From NCBI GenBank assembly GCA_964542585.1, contig CAZIUI010000001.1, forward strand, positions 186,001-250,000: a stretch of 64,000 nt of DNA, given 5' to 3'. Under the pieces are notes generated by a model that saw only the letters and a list, made by a program, of their open reading frames with translations, did no database searches and was not told where the DNA came from. The DNA is from CAYYUA01 sp964542585 (GTDB lineage: Bacteria; Bacteroidota; Bacteroidia; CAILMK01; CAYYUA01). A program made the translations under genes and the position numbers. Below are positions 26,294 to 34,216 of the stretch, one piece after another; position 1 is the first letter of the stretch; each line of letters starts with the position of its first letter.

Positions 26294-26713
26294 TTACTCG
26301 GGTAAATATTCCCAAACCTGTATCTGCTGCTGATCAAAAGCGATATAGTTTTTCAGGATCTCGGTTTCCTGCATATTGGGATAGCGGTAGCAAAAGGCTG
26401 CGTAAGGATATTGGTGCCCACCTAATTTCACATGGTAATACTCCGTATCGCCTTTCAACGGGCAATGGGTCGAATGGTTTGCTACTTCCAGCACCTCATT
26501 CGGGATAGCGGATTCCGGAAAGTAATAAACGGGGTTATAAAGGTCAAACCCAGCTTCCTGAAGCTTGATCGTGTTGTTCGAACGAGCTATCTCACGCTCG
26601 TTTACAGTAGCTTGCACTAAACCTTCAACAGGCTTGAGCCGCATAAAGTGACGGGGTTCGTTAGGCCGGTGAATCGCATCTTGTACAAAGGTTACTGGTT
26701 CATTACTTGCCAT
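26294..26713 (-). CDS. DUF427 domain protein
   Basis: Cytoplasmic protein of 139 residues of the DUF427 family, a small beta-rich fold. Signature parts are NNTIKLQEAGFDLYNPVYYFP with the conserved ESAIP (here FPESAIPNEVLE) and the box HSTHCPLKGDTEYYHVKLGG (residues 82-101), ending with PYAAFCYRYPN. The conserved His/Cys/Lys group suggests a small-molecule or nucleic-acid binding site, but the family has no established reaction. It stands alone, divergent from the TonB receptor gene. Confidence 0.9.
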   Translation of the reverse strand: MASNEPVTFVQDAIHRPNEPRHFMRLKPVEGLVQATVNEREIARSNNTIKLQEAGFDLYNPVYYFPESAIPNEVLEVANHSTHCPLKGDTEYYHVKLGGHQYPYAAFCYRYPNMQETEILKNYIAFDQQQIQVWEYLPE

Positions 26714-26931
26714 AAGGTTTTAGAATTTTTTTTAAAACATTTTGGTCAAAATCTGGACCAACCCCGTTAGGTTACCAATGGCCATAAACAGTAGGATAAA
26801 AAACCTCTTAACCCGCTGAAAAGGCCTTTTTCAAATTTTAAACATTTTTAACAGACTTTAACTAAATCTTTATGATGAATTAGTATTAGCCTTAGCACCT
26901 TTGCACGTGTTAAATAAAAGAAGGTAAGACC

Positions 26932-29235
26932 ATGGCTTATATAAAGGGATTTTTTGGAGTTTGCATAATAGCTCTCTACGCCCTACCCGCTAACGCTCAA
27001 GATGATAAAATTACTATTAGCGGGTATGTAGAGGCTAAGGAAAGCAGTGAGCGATTAATCGGGGCCAATGTTTACGAAGTTCAGTCTAAAAATGGGGCTG
27101 TAACGAATGACTACGGCTATTTCAAGGTCAACGTACCTGCCGGTAAATCTATTCTGCGAATCTCTTATGTTGGTTACCAAACCATTTATGACACGATCAC
27201 GAGCAATAATGACCTTAAGAAAACCTACCGCATTCCGTCTACTGTAGAGATCCAGGAAGTAACCGTTAAAGGTGAGCGCAGTATCCAGCAGAAATCCCAG
27301 ATGAGTAAGGTCAACATGCCGGTAGAACAGGTTGAAAAAATGCCACAGCTTTTTGGCGAGGCTGATCCCATGCGATTAGCCAAATCCATGCCTGGAATCC
27401 AAAGTGGCAGTGAAGCTTCTAGTGGCTTGCACATCCGCGGTGGCAGCCCTGATCAAAACCTGATCCTACTCGATGGTGTGCCCTTGTATCATGCCAGCCA
27501 CCTTGGCGGGTTTTTCTCCGTATTCAATAGTAACTCCATCAAAAACATGGATATCTACAAAGGCGGCTTTCCTGCCCGCTATGGTAACCGCTTATCCTCG
27601 GTTATAGATGTACGCATGAAAGAGGGAGATATGAAGGAATTTCATGGTTCTGGTAGTATCGGTCTTTTATCCTCTAAAATAATGCTTGAGGGGCCTATCG
27701 TAGAGGATAAAACCTCTTTCATGTTTTCCGGGAGGCGCTCCTTCCTGGATTTGCTTGCAAGACCCTTCGGAGGTTTCGGTGGGGATGACCTTAGTATCTA
27801 CTATTATTTTTATGATGTTAATGCCAAGATCAATCACAAATTTTCGGACAAGGATCGCCTTTATGCGAGTTTTTACAATGGCGATGACCGCATCACCCTG
27901 GAACAGGATTTTGATGGCGGAAAAATCAGTAATTTCAATGCCTGGGGAAACCTCATGGGGTCACTCCGTTGGAACCATGTTTTTAGCCCGGAGCTTTTTG
28001 CCAATTTTACAGCTAACTACTCCCGTTACCGCTTTAAGATTGATATCGAGCAAGACTCTGATCAGTCAGATTTCGCACAGTTTTACGAATCAAGTGTCCG
28101 GGATTATTTCCTAAAGGCCGATTTTGATTACGAGCCTGTTCAAGACCACAGCATCAAGTTTGGTGGTAAAGCAACTTACCACACGTTTAGGCCCGGTGTT
28201 ACAGATCTTGAGGCTGAAAGCTCAAATGCTAATACGGATACCACCTATGGTTCCGACAAATTCCACAACATGCAATACAGTGCCTATATTCAGGATAAAT
28301 GGAGTATAACGCCCCGCCTGGAAATCAATGGCGGTTTCCGGGGAGCAGCATTTATTGTGGATAATAACACCTACACCAGCTTGCAACCCCGATTATCGGG
28401 TCGTTACTTGTTAAATGAGGAGTCATCGCTAAAACTCTCTTACGCCCAAATGCAGCAATTTGTGCATTTGCTTTCAAGCAGCGGTGCTGGTCTTCCAACC
28501 GATTTGTGGGTTCCATCTACCAATAAGGTCAAGCCTCAGCAATCTCGTCAAATAGCCGCCGGTTACTCTAGAACCCTACTTGATGGCCGTTACCAATTAA
28601 ACGTAGAGACCTACTACAAAACCATGGATAATTTGATAACCTATAAGCCCGGCGCGAGTTTCTTTGGCACCTCTTCTCAATGGGAGGAAAAGATTCGCTC
28701 TGGTGGAACGGGTCGGGCTTATGGTGCCGAGTTAAAGTTTGAACGTAAACTTGGAAAAACCACTGGCTGGATCAGCTACACCTGGAGTAAAAGTACCCGA
28801 AAGTTTGATAAGATCAATTTCGGGGACCGCTACCCTTACCGTTACGATCGCCGGCACAATGCTAGTGTAGTTATCAACCATCAGTTCACCGAATCAATTG
28901 ATGCTTCCCTTCGATGGACCTACCAATCGGGAAATGCTCTGACACTTCCGTATGGTCACTACCCCTCCCAATTAGATGCAGATGAAGAAGTGATGACCTA
29001 TCAAGAAAAGAATGGATACCGGGCGCAGCCTTATCACCGGCTGGATCTAAGTGTTAACTTGTCAAGAGATCTTGGCTGGGCTGAGCGGACCTGGAATATC
29101 AGCCTTTACAATGCCTACAATCGACAAAATCCCTTCTTCTATTATTTTAAAGACCAAGATGAAGGTCAGAGGCAACTATTCCAGACGAGCTTATTCCCGG
29201 TTTTACCATCAGTTAGTTATCAATTAAATTTTTAA
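26932..29235 (+). CDS. TonB-dependent outer-membrane receptor with carboxypeptidase-like N-terminal domain
   Basis: Outer-membrane transporter powered by TonB. A signal peptide (ends near ALPANA) precedes a CarboxypepD_reg-like beta-sandwich (residues 30-105, SYVGYQTIYDTI), then the plug domain (SGLHIRGGSPDQNLILLDGV, residues 165-184) and a 22-strand-type barrel ending in the aromatic residue of VSYQLNF. Length 767 is moderate; it lacks the SusC length and has no SusD partner. A DUF4249 lipoprotein follows after four bases, a frequent pairing in Bacteroidota. The substrate is unknown. A near-consensus CACCTTTG at 26896-26903 may be the -7 element. Confidence 0.92.
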   Translation: MAYIKGFFGVCIIALYALPANAQDDKITISGYVEAKESSERLIGANVYEVQSKNGAVTNDYGYFKVNVPAGKSILRISYVGYQTIYDTITSNNDLKKTYRIPSTVEIQEVTVKGERSIQQKSQMSKVNMPVEQVEKMPQLFGEADPMRLAKSMPGIQSGSEASSGLHIRGGSPDQNLILLDGVPLYHASHLGGFFSVFNSNSIKNMDIYKGGFPARYGNRLSSVIDVRMKEGDMKEFHGSGSIGLLSSKIMLEGPIVEDKTSFMFSGRRSFLDLLARPFGGFGGDDLSIYYYFYDVNAKINHKFSDKDRLYASFYNGDDRITLEQDFDGGKISNFNAWGNLMGSLRWNHVFSPELFANFTANYSRYRFKIDIEQDSDQSDFAQFYESSVRDYFLKADFDYEPVQDHSIKFGGKATYHTFRPGVTDLEAESSNANTDTTYGSDKFHNMQYSAYIQDKWSITPRLEINGGFRGAAFIVDNNTYTSLQPRLSGRYLLNEESSLKLSYAQMQQFVHLLSSSGAGLPTDLWVPSTNKVKPQQSRQIAAGYSRTLLDGRYQLNVETYYKTMDNLITYKPGASFFGTSSQWEEKIRSGGTGRAYGAELKFERKLGKTTGWISYTWSKSTRKFDKINFGDRYPYRYDRRHNASVVINHQFTESIDASLRWTYQSGNALTLPYGHYPSQLDADEEVMTYQEKNGYRAQPYHRLDLSVNLSRDLGWAERTWNISLYNAYNRQNPFFYYFKDQDEGQRQLFQTSLFPVLPSVSYQLNF

Positions 29236-29239
29236 GGCT

Positions 29240-30109
29240 ATGATGAAATCAGTGTTTATCATTCGTTCGTTAACTATAGGCGTTTTCCTTTTCACAACTG
29301 TTGGATGTGAACAGAAGGTAGAGAACGCAGCTATACCTGAACAAGAACCTTCTTACGCCGTAGAGGCGCAGTTATTCAGCGGGAAACAGCCAAAAGTTTT
29401 TATTTCACGCAGTAGCAGTATTCAGCAAGGCCTTAAAAACATCAACCCTTCCTCTATTTCAGCGTCCATCCTACGGGATGGAAAGCGAAAAGCCACCCTT
29501 TCCTATGGAGATAGTGGAGTATTCAGTACAAAAGATACGCTGAAACCTGGCGTCCGGTATAAGGTTAAGGTTAATGGTGATTTAGAGACAGCCACCGGTA
29601 CTGCTCAAATCCCAAAGCCTGTAGCTATTAAGTCCTTAACCTTTGAGGATTCTGCATTAAAAGCTCCGGACGCGTCCATTGTTCATACTTTGGAAGTGGA
29701 ATTCAAAGATCCGCCTGCATCCGCGGATCGTTACCTCATATCAGCTAAATTGAAAGATAGTACCAGCAGTAACCGTATCGATTTAGACTATTTCAATCCA
29801 GCGGTAAGTTTTGGGTATGAGGAAAAGATGTTCTTAAAAGACCAAAGCTTTAATGGTGAAAACTTTTCGGTACTCTTTTATGTGAACGGGGAAGAAAATC
29901 ACCCGGATACCCTAAAACAAAAGATGGTGGTCAATCTTAAACATATTACTCAGGACTATTTTGAATACAATCAATCCCTTAATCGACAAGGTAACAGCTC
30001 AAGCACCAACCCCTTTTCAAGTGAGCCGGCCCTCAATCGTGGGAATGTTAGGAATGGACTGGGTTGTGTAGGAGGCCTTAGTGTTGATACCGCTAGTCTT
30101 TCCCCATGA
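29240..30109 (+). CDS. DUF4249 family lipoprotein
   Basis: Exported lipoprotein of 289 residues. The signal peptide ends in TTVGCEQ with a likely lipidated Cys. The mature part follows the DUF4249 pattern: a beta-rich domain beginning VEAQLFSGKQPKVFISRS, a central ASILRDGKRKATLSYGDSGV, and LKPGVRYKVKVNG. DUF4249 proteins are usually encoded next to a TonB receptor, as here (four-base gap), and are presumed surface or periplasmic partners of it. No enzymatic motif is visible. Downstream lies decayed DNA, so this is the last intact gene of its unit. Confidence 0.88.
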   Translation: MMKSVFIIRSLTIGVFLFTTVGCEQKVENAAIPEQEPSYAVEAQLFSGKQPKVFISRSSSIQQGLKNINPSSISASILRDGKRKATLSYGDSGVFSTKDTLKPGVRYKVKVNGDLETATGTAQIPKPVAIKSLTFEDSALKAPDASIVHTLEVEFKDPPASADRYLISAKLKDSTSSNRIDLDYFNPAVSFGYEEKMFLKDQSFNGENFSVLFYVNGEENHPDTLKQKMVVNLKHITQDYFEYNQSLNRQGNSSSTNPFSSEPALNRGNVRNGLGCVGGLSVDTASLSP

Positions 30110-30280
30110 AATGATTACAGTTTTGAATTATTGCCAAAACCTAACCGAAAGTCATACTTTCCAAAACTTTGGGATCCGGGAATCTAGTAACGATATTTTA
30201 TTGATTTAACTTTTGATAGGTTTGAAAAAGCTGTGTTAATATAATGCCAGGAGCCTTTCTCGTTTTGCTAACGAAAGCTT

Positions 30281-31035
30281 ATGCACTTTAGGAGTTATAT
30301 CCTGCTTATCCCGTTGTTATTTGTAACCTCAACCGTTGAGCCCAGAATCAAGCGTTCTCTCAAGAAGCGAATTAGTTTTTCCACCAATATGTTGCTGATG
30401 GCCTTCTAAAGTACCGCTCCATCAGCCAAGACCCCGAGCAACTTGAGCGCCTCACACACCTAATTGCTAAAATTGATAAGCCAGAGGACTCCTAACGCGC
30501 AAAGCTTTTTACGTCAATGCGTATAACTTCCTAGCTATTAAGCAGATGATGGACCGCTACCCGATTGAAAGCCCAAAGGATATTCCATGTTTTTTTGAGG
30601 GGATTGAGCACAGGGTCCATAATCAGGCGGTATCGCGGGATAAGCTTGACAATGACCTGTTATTCGGAAAATTTGATGAGCTGGGCCTTCACTTTAATCT
30701 AATTTGTGCAACGAAAGGTTGTCCACCTATCAAAGCGGGTGCTTTTCAGCCTGGCTAGCGGGATCAACAACCACCCCGATCACTCACCGACCCCCCGTTT
30801 ATTCAACATCAGACTGGCTCCGCACAACCCGGAGTTTTCCGCATCCTGGACTGGTACAGGGATGATTTTCTGACTGAAACCAATTCCCTGGTGGATTACA
30901 TCAACCATTACCGTAAAAAAACCTGCCAGCCGATACCCGACTTGAATGCTATGACTATGATTGGTCCCTGAACGAGAAGGAGGTTAAGCATGCGAAAACC
31001 CAATCAGGATCAAGCCTTGGTAGCCAGTATATAAT
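30281..31035 (+). pseudogene. Decayed DUF547 domain protein gene
   Basis: Remnant of a secreted DUF547 protein. An ATG and signal peptide (MHFRSYILLIPLLFVTSTV) open it, then at least four frameshifts and several stops break it. Recognisable pieces in three frames are FFHQYVADGLLKYRSISQDP, RKAFYVNAYNFLAIKQMM with PIESPKDIPCFFEG, LHFNLICATKGCPPIKAGAF (the DUF547 Cys box), FRILDWYRDDF and finally YDYDWSLNEKE. These occur in the normal DUF547 order, so the gene was once complete apart from a short deletion after KLDND. A TAGGTTTG element at 30217-30224 may be the relic promoter. Boundary with the next remnant is approximate. Confidence 0.85.
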
Positions 31036-31815
31036 AAGGCAGAGTGCAGGCTATTTACTAGATGAAGGGGGCTTAGAGCTAATTCTCTTTAACAACCGCT
31101 ACACACAGGAATATTTTTTCAATTCAAATGGGAAAAATTGGCCCTTAAGACCCGTTCCACCTTTTATTCGGAGATCGTGGAAGCCCTTTATGGGGTTGAA
31201 TCACGCATAAATATTGGGTTTGATGCCTTTTACGAGGATGTACGCCAGGGAGACCGCCCTATCAATACTTTTAGGTTTGAGAAAACTGCCAGTGCTCACC
31301 ACACCTTAGCCGGGGTTATGCCCAAGCTAAAAGTTGCGCCCTTTAAAGGCTTTCAGGCTATAACCGTGGAATTCGGTATATTGATCCCAACCGTGAGAGA
31401 TCCGGAAAAAGATAACCATGACCGGCCTTTCCTCTCCAATGATGATTTCGAATGGTGGAATGAAGTGTTTTAAGTCAACAATTTTTCGCCTAGGTTTGAG
31501 CTCTTTATATAGCTGATTACCATCTGGCGAATGGATGAGGCCGGCCCCTTTTCTGATTACTCTGCAGGTCGGACACTTGCACGGGTTTTCCTGTCTTGGT
31601 TTCCAGCAAACCAATGGTCCTTTTACGGAATGGCAGCTTTTAACCCTTTTGGAGTAGGCAAGGACTCTTATCAGCTTTTTATCAGAACGGTATTGGCATA
31701 AAATACCATTTTACCAATACTTTGGAAATAGAAGGTCTTTACACCAATTTCCTGCTAGGTAAAAACAGCGGAGGAAGCCAAACCTTCAATATCGGCCCGC
31801 GTCTTCAGCGGTAGT
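31036..31815 (+). pseudogene. Decayed beta-barrel outer-membrane protein gene
   Basis: Fragments of a barrel protein spread over two or three frames, with no start codon or signal peptide of its own. The pieces are AGYLLDEGGLELILFNNRYT, TRSTFYSEIVEALYGVESRI with NIGFDAFYEDV, HTLAGVMPKLKVAPFKGFQA, GILIPTVRDPEKDN, SWFPANQWSFYGMAAFNPFG and the last strands ITGIKYHF-like NGIGIKYHFTNTLEIEGLY. The alternating hydrophobic/polar pattern and aromatic strand ends are those of an outer-membrane barrel. The largest intact piece is 111 codons at 31138-31473. It appears fused to the tail of the DUF547 remnant after loss of the stop. Family identity is an inference from pattern. Confidence 0.7.
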
Positions 31816-32520
31816 CTGGATGTAGATCCATTCAGATACACTACGCCAGGCTTATCACAAATGCCCATGCTGATGGTTGTTGGAGGTTTATGCTATAATC
31901 GATCTGCGGGAAAGCATCGAAAACGGGCTTTTAAATAATCCGGATCTTGCCACAGTTATAAAGGCGGAGGTTTTTATGCTCCTCAAAATTCTGAAATCTA
32001 CCACCAGGATGGAACTAAGTTCCAAGTTCAGCAAACCCCAGGCCCTGAATAGTACCAAAGTATTCTCCTACAAGGTATGCCTTTACCCTGTATGGCAAAA
32101 CTCTTCACTAGTCCGATCTTCTTTTTAACAACCCTTACGTTGACTGAATTGTTCGGCACAAACGGTGCAGAAAGGGTTTCGCGGTTAGTAGAGAGCCTTG
32201 GCCGCAAACGGTTAATCCAATCACCCAGCTCAACAATCCGCTTAAAGCATTTCAGGTCATTGAAAAAGCGGTCAAAACAAGACCCCTCCCTATGTAAACC
32301 AATACACTCTCAGCTGCTGCTAATGGTACCACCACTATCTACTACAAAGGGGAGCTTAATTTTGAAAAAGCCTGGCCTAATTTCACGATTGATCTTAAGC
32401 CGATCCCCTAGTAGGCCCATCATAAATCCAAAAGGTTATGGAGGTGTTGCCATTGGTCCCGGTTCGTAGGAGCGATTTTAAAGCCACCCTTAAATAAGTT
32501 ATATCAAAAGATACTTGAAA
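31816..32520 (+). pseudogene. Unidentified decayed coding remnant
   Basis: Coding-like DNA with frequent stops and frame changes. Readable pieces include KGGGFYAPQNSEIYHQDGTK, FQVQQTPGPE, SDLLFNNPYVD, LNNPLKAFQVIEKAVKTRPL and NGTTTIYYKGELNFEKAWPN. They sit in at least two frames and look like one former protein, but I do not recognise the family. The last 130 bases up to 32620 hold nothing recognisable. Its direction (+) follows from the readable pieces. Confidence 0.5.
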
Positions 32521-32620
32521 CAAAGCAACAACATTCCTAATCGTTAGCAATTGACCTCATTCCACTCGCGTCTAAAGGGTTAAAGGTACTTTGTACTGGT
32601 CAGATAACTTTAAAAAAGTC

Positions 32621-32905
32621 TCATTCACCCTCTTGATGATCCTGATCCTCTTCATGATTGCTGCTCTGCACGTCCATAAAATACTTACCCATGGCCAAGC
32701 CTCCTAATAAAATGGCAATCAGACCTGTGTAGAGCCCATCTTTCCAAAACTGATAGGCCAAAAAAACCGCAATCAATAGAAAAAATCCGGCATTCAAATA
32801 AAGGTTATAGGCCTTAAAAGTAGCATTCCGGCTTACAAGCAATGCTTTTAACAGGAATAGCAGCATCAGGCCTAAAGCATAGTACTGCTCAACACTGAAG
32901 TTCAT
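32621..32905 (-). CDS. Small hypothetical membrane protein (94 aa)
   Basis: Protein of 94 residues with three predicted membrane spans (about residues 8-27, 33-52 and 57-75) and a very acidic, His/Glu/Asp-rich tail (SSNHEEDQDHQEGE). No family recognised. It follows dprA by 17 bases, and a minus-strand TATTTTTG falls in that gap, ending four bases before the ATG. It may be read from dprA or from its own, possibly leaderless, start. Confidence 0.7.
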   Translation of the reverse strand: MNFSVEQYYALGLMLLFLLKALLVSRNATFKAYNLYLNAGFFLLIAVFLAYQFWKDGLYTGLIAILLGGLAMGKYFMDVQSSNHEEDQDHQEGE

Positions 32906-32909
32906 TTAA

Positions 32910-32917
32910 CAAAAATA
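32910..32917 (-). promoter_or_regulatory. Possible -7 element directly before the 94-aa membrane protein gene
   Basis: The minus strand reads TATTTTTG, a perfect TAnnTTTG, four bases before the ATG at 32905 and just after the dprA stop. Transcription would begin at the start codon. No upstream TTG at the expected distance, so it may be chance. Confidence 0.3.
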
Positions 32918-32922
32918 ATGCT

Positions 32923-34026
32923 TTAGGCTGGTCGGTAAATTTGACCAGGGAGGGCCCTTACAAGACCTTTTAGTTCCATGTTAAAAAGGATCACATTGAT
33001 CTGGGATACTGCATAGCCACTTTGATGCGCGATTTGATCAATGTGCAATTGATCATGATCAGCCATTAATCCCAGAATTGTAGCTTCTTCTGACGTTTGC
33101 TCCACCTGATTTTTTGGTTGTTGACGTTCATGGTCAAGCTTTTCATGCATATCCCAACCAAGGTGATAGGCCACATCAGCTGGCTCCTCAATAAGATAAG
33201 CTTTATGGTTTTTTATTAGAGAATGGCAACCGGCAGCATTCTGATCACCTACCCGCCCAGGTACTGCCATCACTTCTCTGTTATAGGAATCAGCAACATC
33301 AGCGGTAATCAAAGCGCCCCCCTTTTCTCCCGTTTCTACCACTATTAGCCCATCCAACAAACCAGCAATAATCCGGTTTCTGGCTGGGAAATTGTCTTTG
33401 ATTGTTAGGTTCTGGGTATTGTATTCAGTTAATAAACCACCCGTTTCTTGCATCCGCCGGGCAAGGTTCTCATTTTTTGCCGGATAAGTCATGTGCAACC
33501 CGTGGCCTAGAACAGCAACCGTAGAAAGCCCTTGTTTTAAAGCGGTGTGATGGGCTATTTCATCAATACCATGGGCCAGGCCGCTGATAACTACCGGCTT
33601 GTACTGGGCTAAGCCTGCTATAAGCTCTTTACAACGGTCACGACCATAGGTTGTGGCTTTGCGAGTACCCACAATGCCCAGAACGTTGGGTTTGTTCAAA
33701 ACATCCTCCCCCTTGTAAAACATCATAACCGGAGCGTCATTGAGGTCTTTTAAGCGCTGTGGATAATCCTCATTGAGGAAATACAAGGGTTTAACGTTAG
33801 ATCGGTTCAGAAACGCTATTTCCTGATCAATCAATTTTTGTGATACCTGACCCATTCCAGATACTGTTTTCTGGCCAATTCCTGGAATTCTTTGGAGCTT
33901 CTCGGGCTTGTCTTTTAATACGGCCTGAGGTGAGCCACAGTAAGCTATAAGATTTTTCAGGTTCACCGCACCCAGATTGGGTGTCATCTGTAAGATTAAT
34001 AAGCTACGTAGGGTGTCTTCATCCAT
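32923..34026 (-). CDS. dprA: DNA-processing protein DprA
   Basis: DprA loads RecA onto incoming single-stranded DNA in natural transformation. The N-terminal region (residues 1-70) contains helix-hairpin-helix-like GIGQKTVSG. The Rossmann-like DprA core has GTRKATTYGRDRCKEL near residue 120, SGLAHGIDEIAHHTAL, GHGLHMTYPAKNENL and ETGEKGGALITAD. A C-terminal winged-helix domain (HIDQIAHQSGYAVSQINVIL, residues 320-339) is intact. Length 367 is normal. No other competence gene is in the window. It is divergent from the lonB-like gene. Confidence 0.95.
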   Translation of the reverse strand: MDEDTLRSLLILQMTPNLGAVNLKNLIAYCGSPQAVLKDKPEKLQRIPGIGQKTVSGMGQVSQKLIDQEIAFLNRSNVKPLYFLNEDYPQRLKDLNDAPVMMFYKGEDVLNKPNVLGIVGTRKATTYGRDRCKELIAGLAQYKPVVISGLAHGIDEIAHHTALKQGLSTVAVLGHGLHMTYPAKNENLARRMQETGGLLTEYNTQNLTIKDNFPARNRIIAGLLDGLIVVETGEKGGALITADVADSYNREVMAVPGRVGDQNAAGCHSLIKNHKAYLIEEPADVAYHLGWDMHEKLDHERQQPKNQVEQTSEEATILGLMADHDQLHIDQIAHQSGYAVSQINVILFNMELKGLVRALPGQIYRPA

Positions 34027-34184
34027 TTCTAGTATTATCTATGACTTATGACAAAGCCAATTTAAAACAAGCAATAGCAACCACCATAATTTAAGCCATG
34101 ATTTAGCATTTAATACTACTTCATTTGCGCAATATTTGACCTGAAAAATTCTGCGGTAAAGCACAGTAGGATTGTTTCATGGGT

Positions 34185-34192
34185 TATATTTG
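34185..34192 (+). promoter_or_regulatory. Bacteroidota -7 promoter element upstream of LonB-like gene
   Basis: TATATTTG, perfect TAnnTTTG, 24 bases before the ATG at 34217. No convincing TTG at 17-23 bases upstream. Confidence 0.5.
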
Positions 34193-34216
34193 TCGTAAAT
34201 TCAAGAGATAAATATT

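Noticed and set aside
26904..26909. CACGTG cores (also at 16719, 17711 and 40223) as parS sites
   Set aside because: None is flanked by the TGTT...AACA arms of the parS palindrome; they are chance hexamers.
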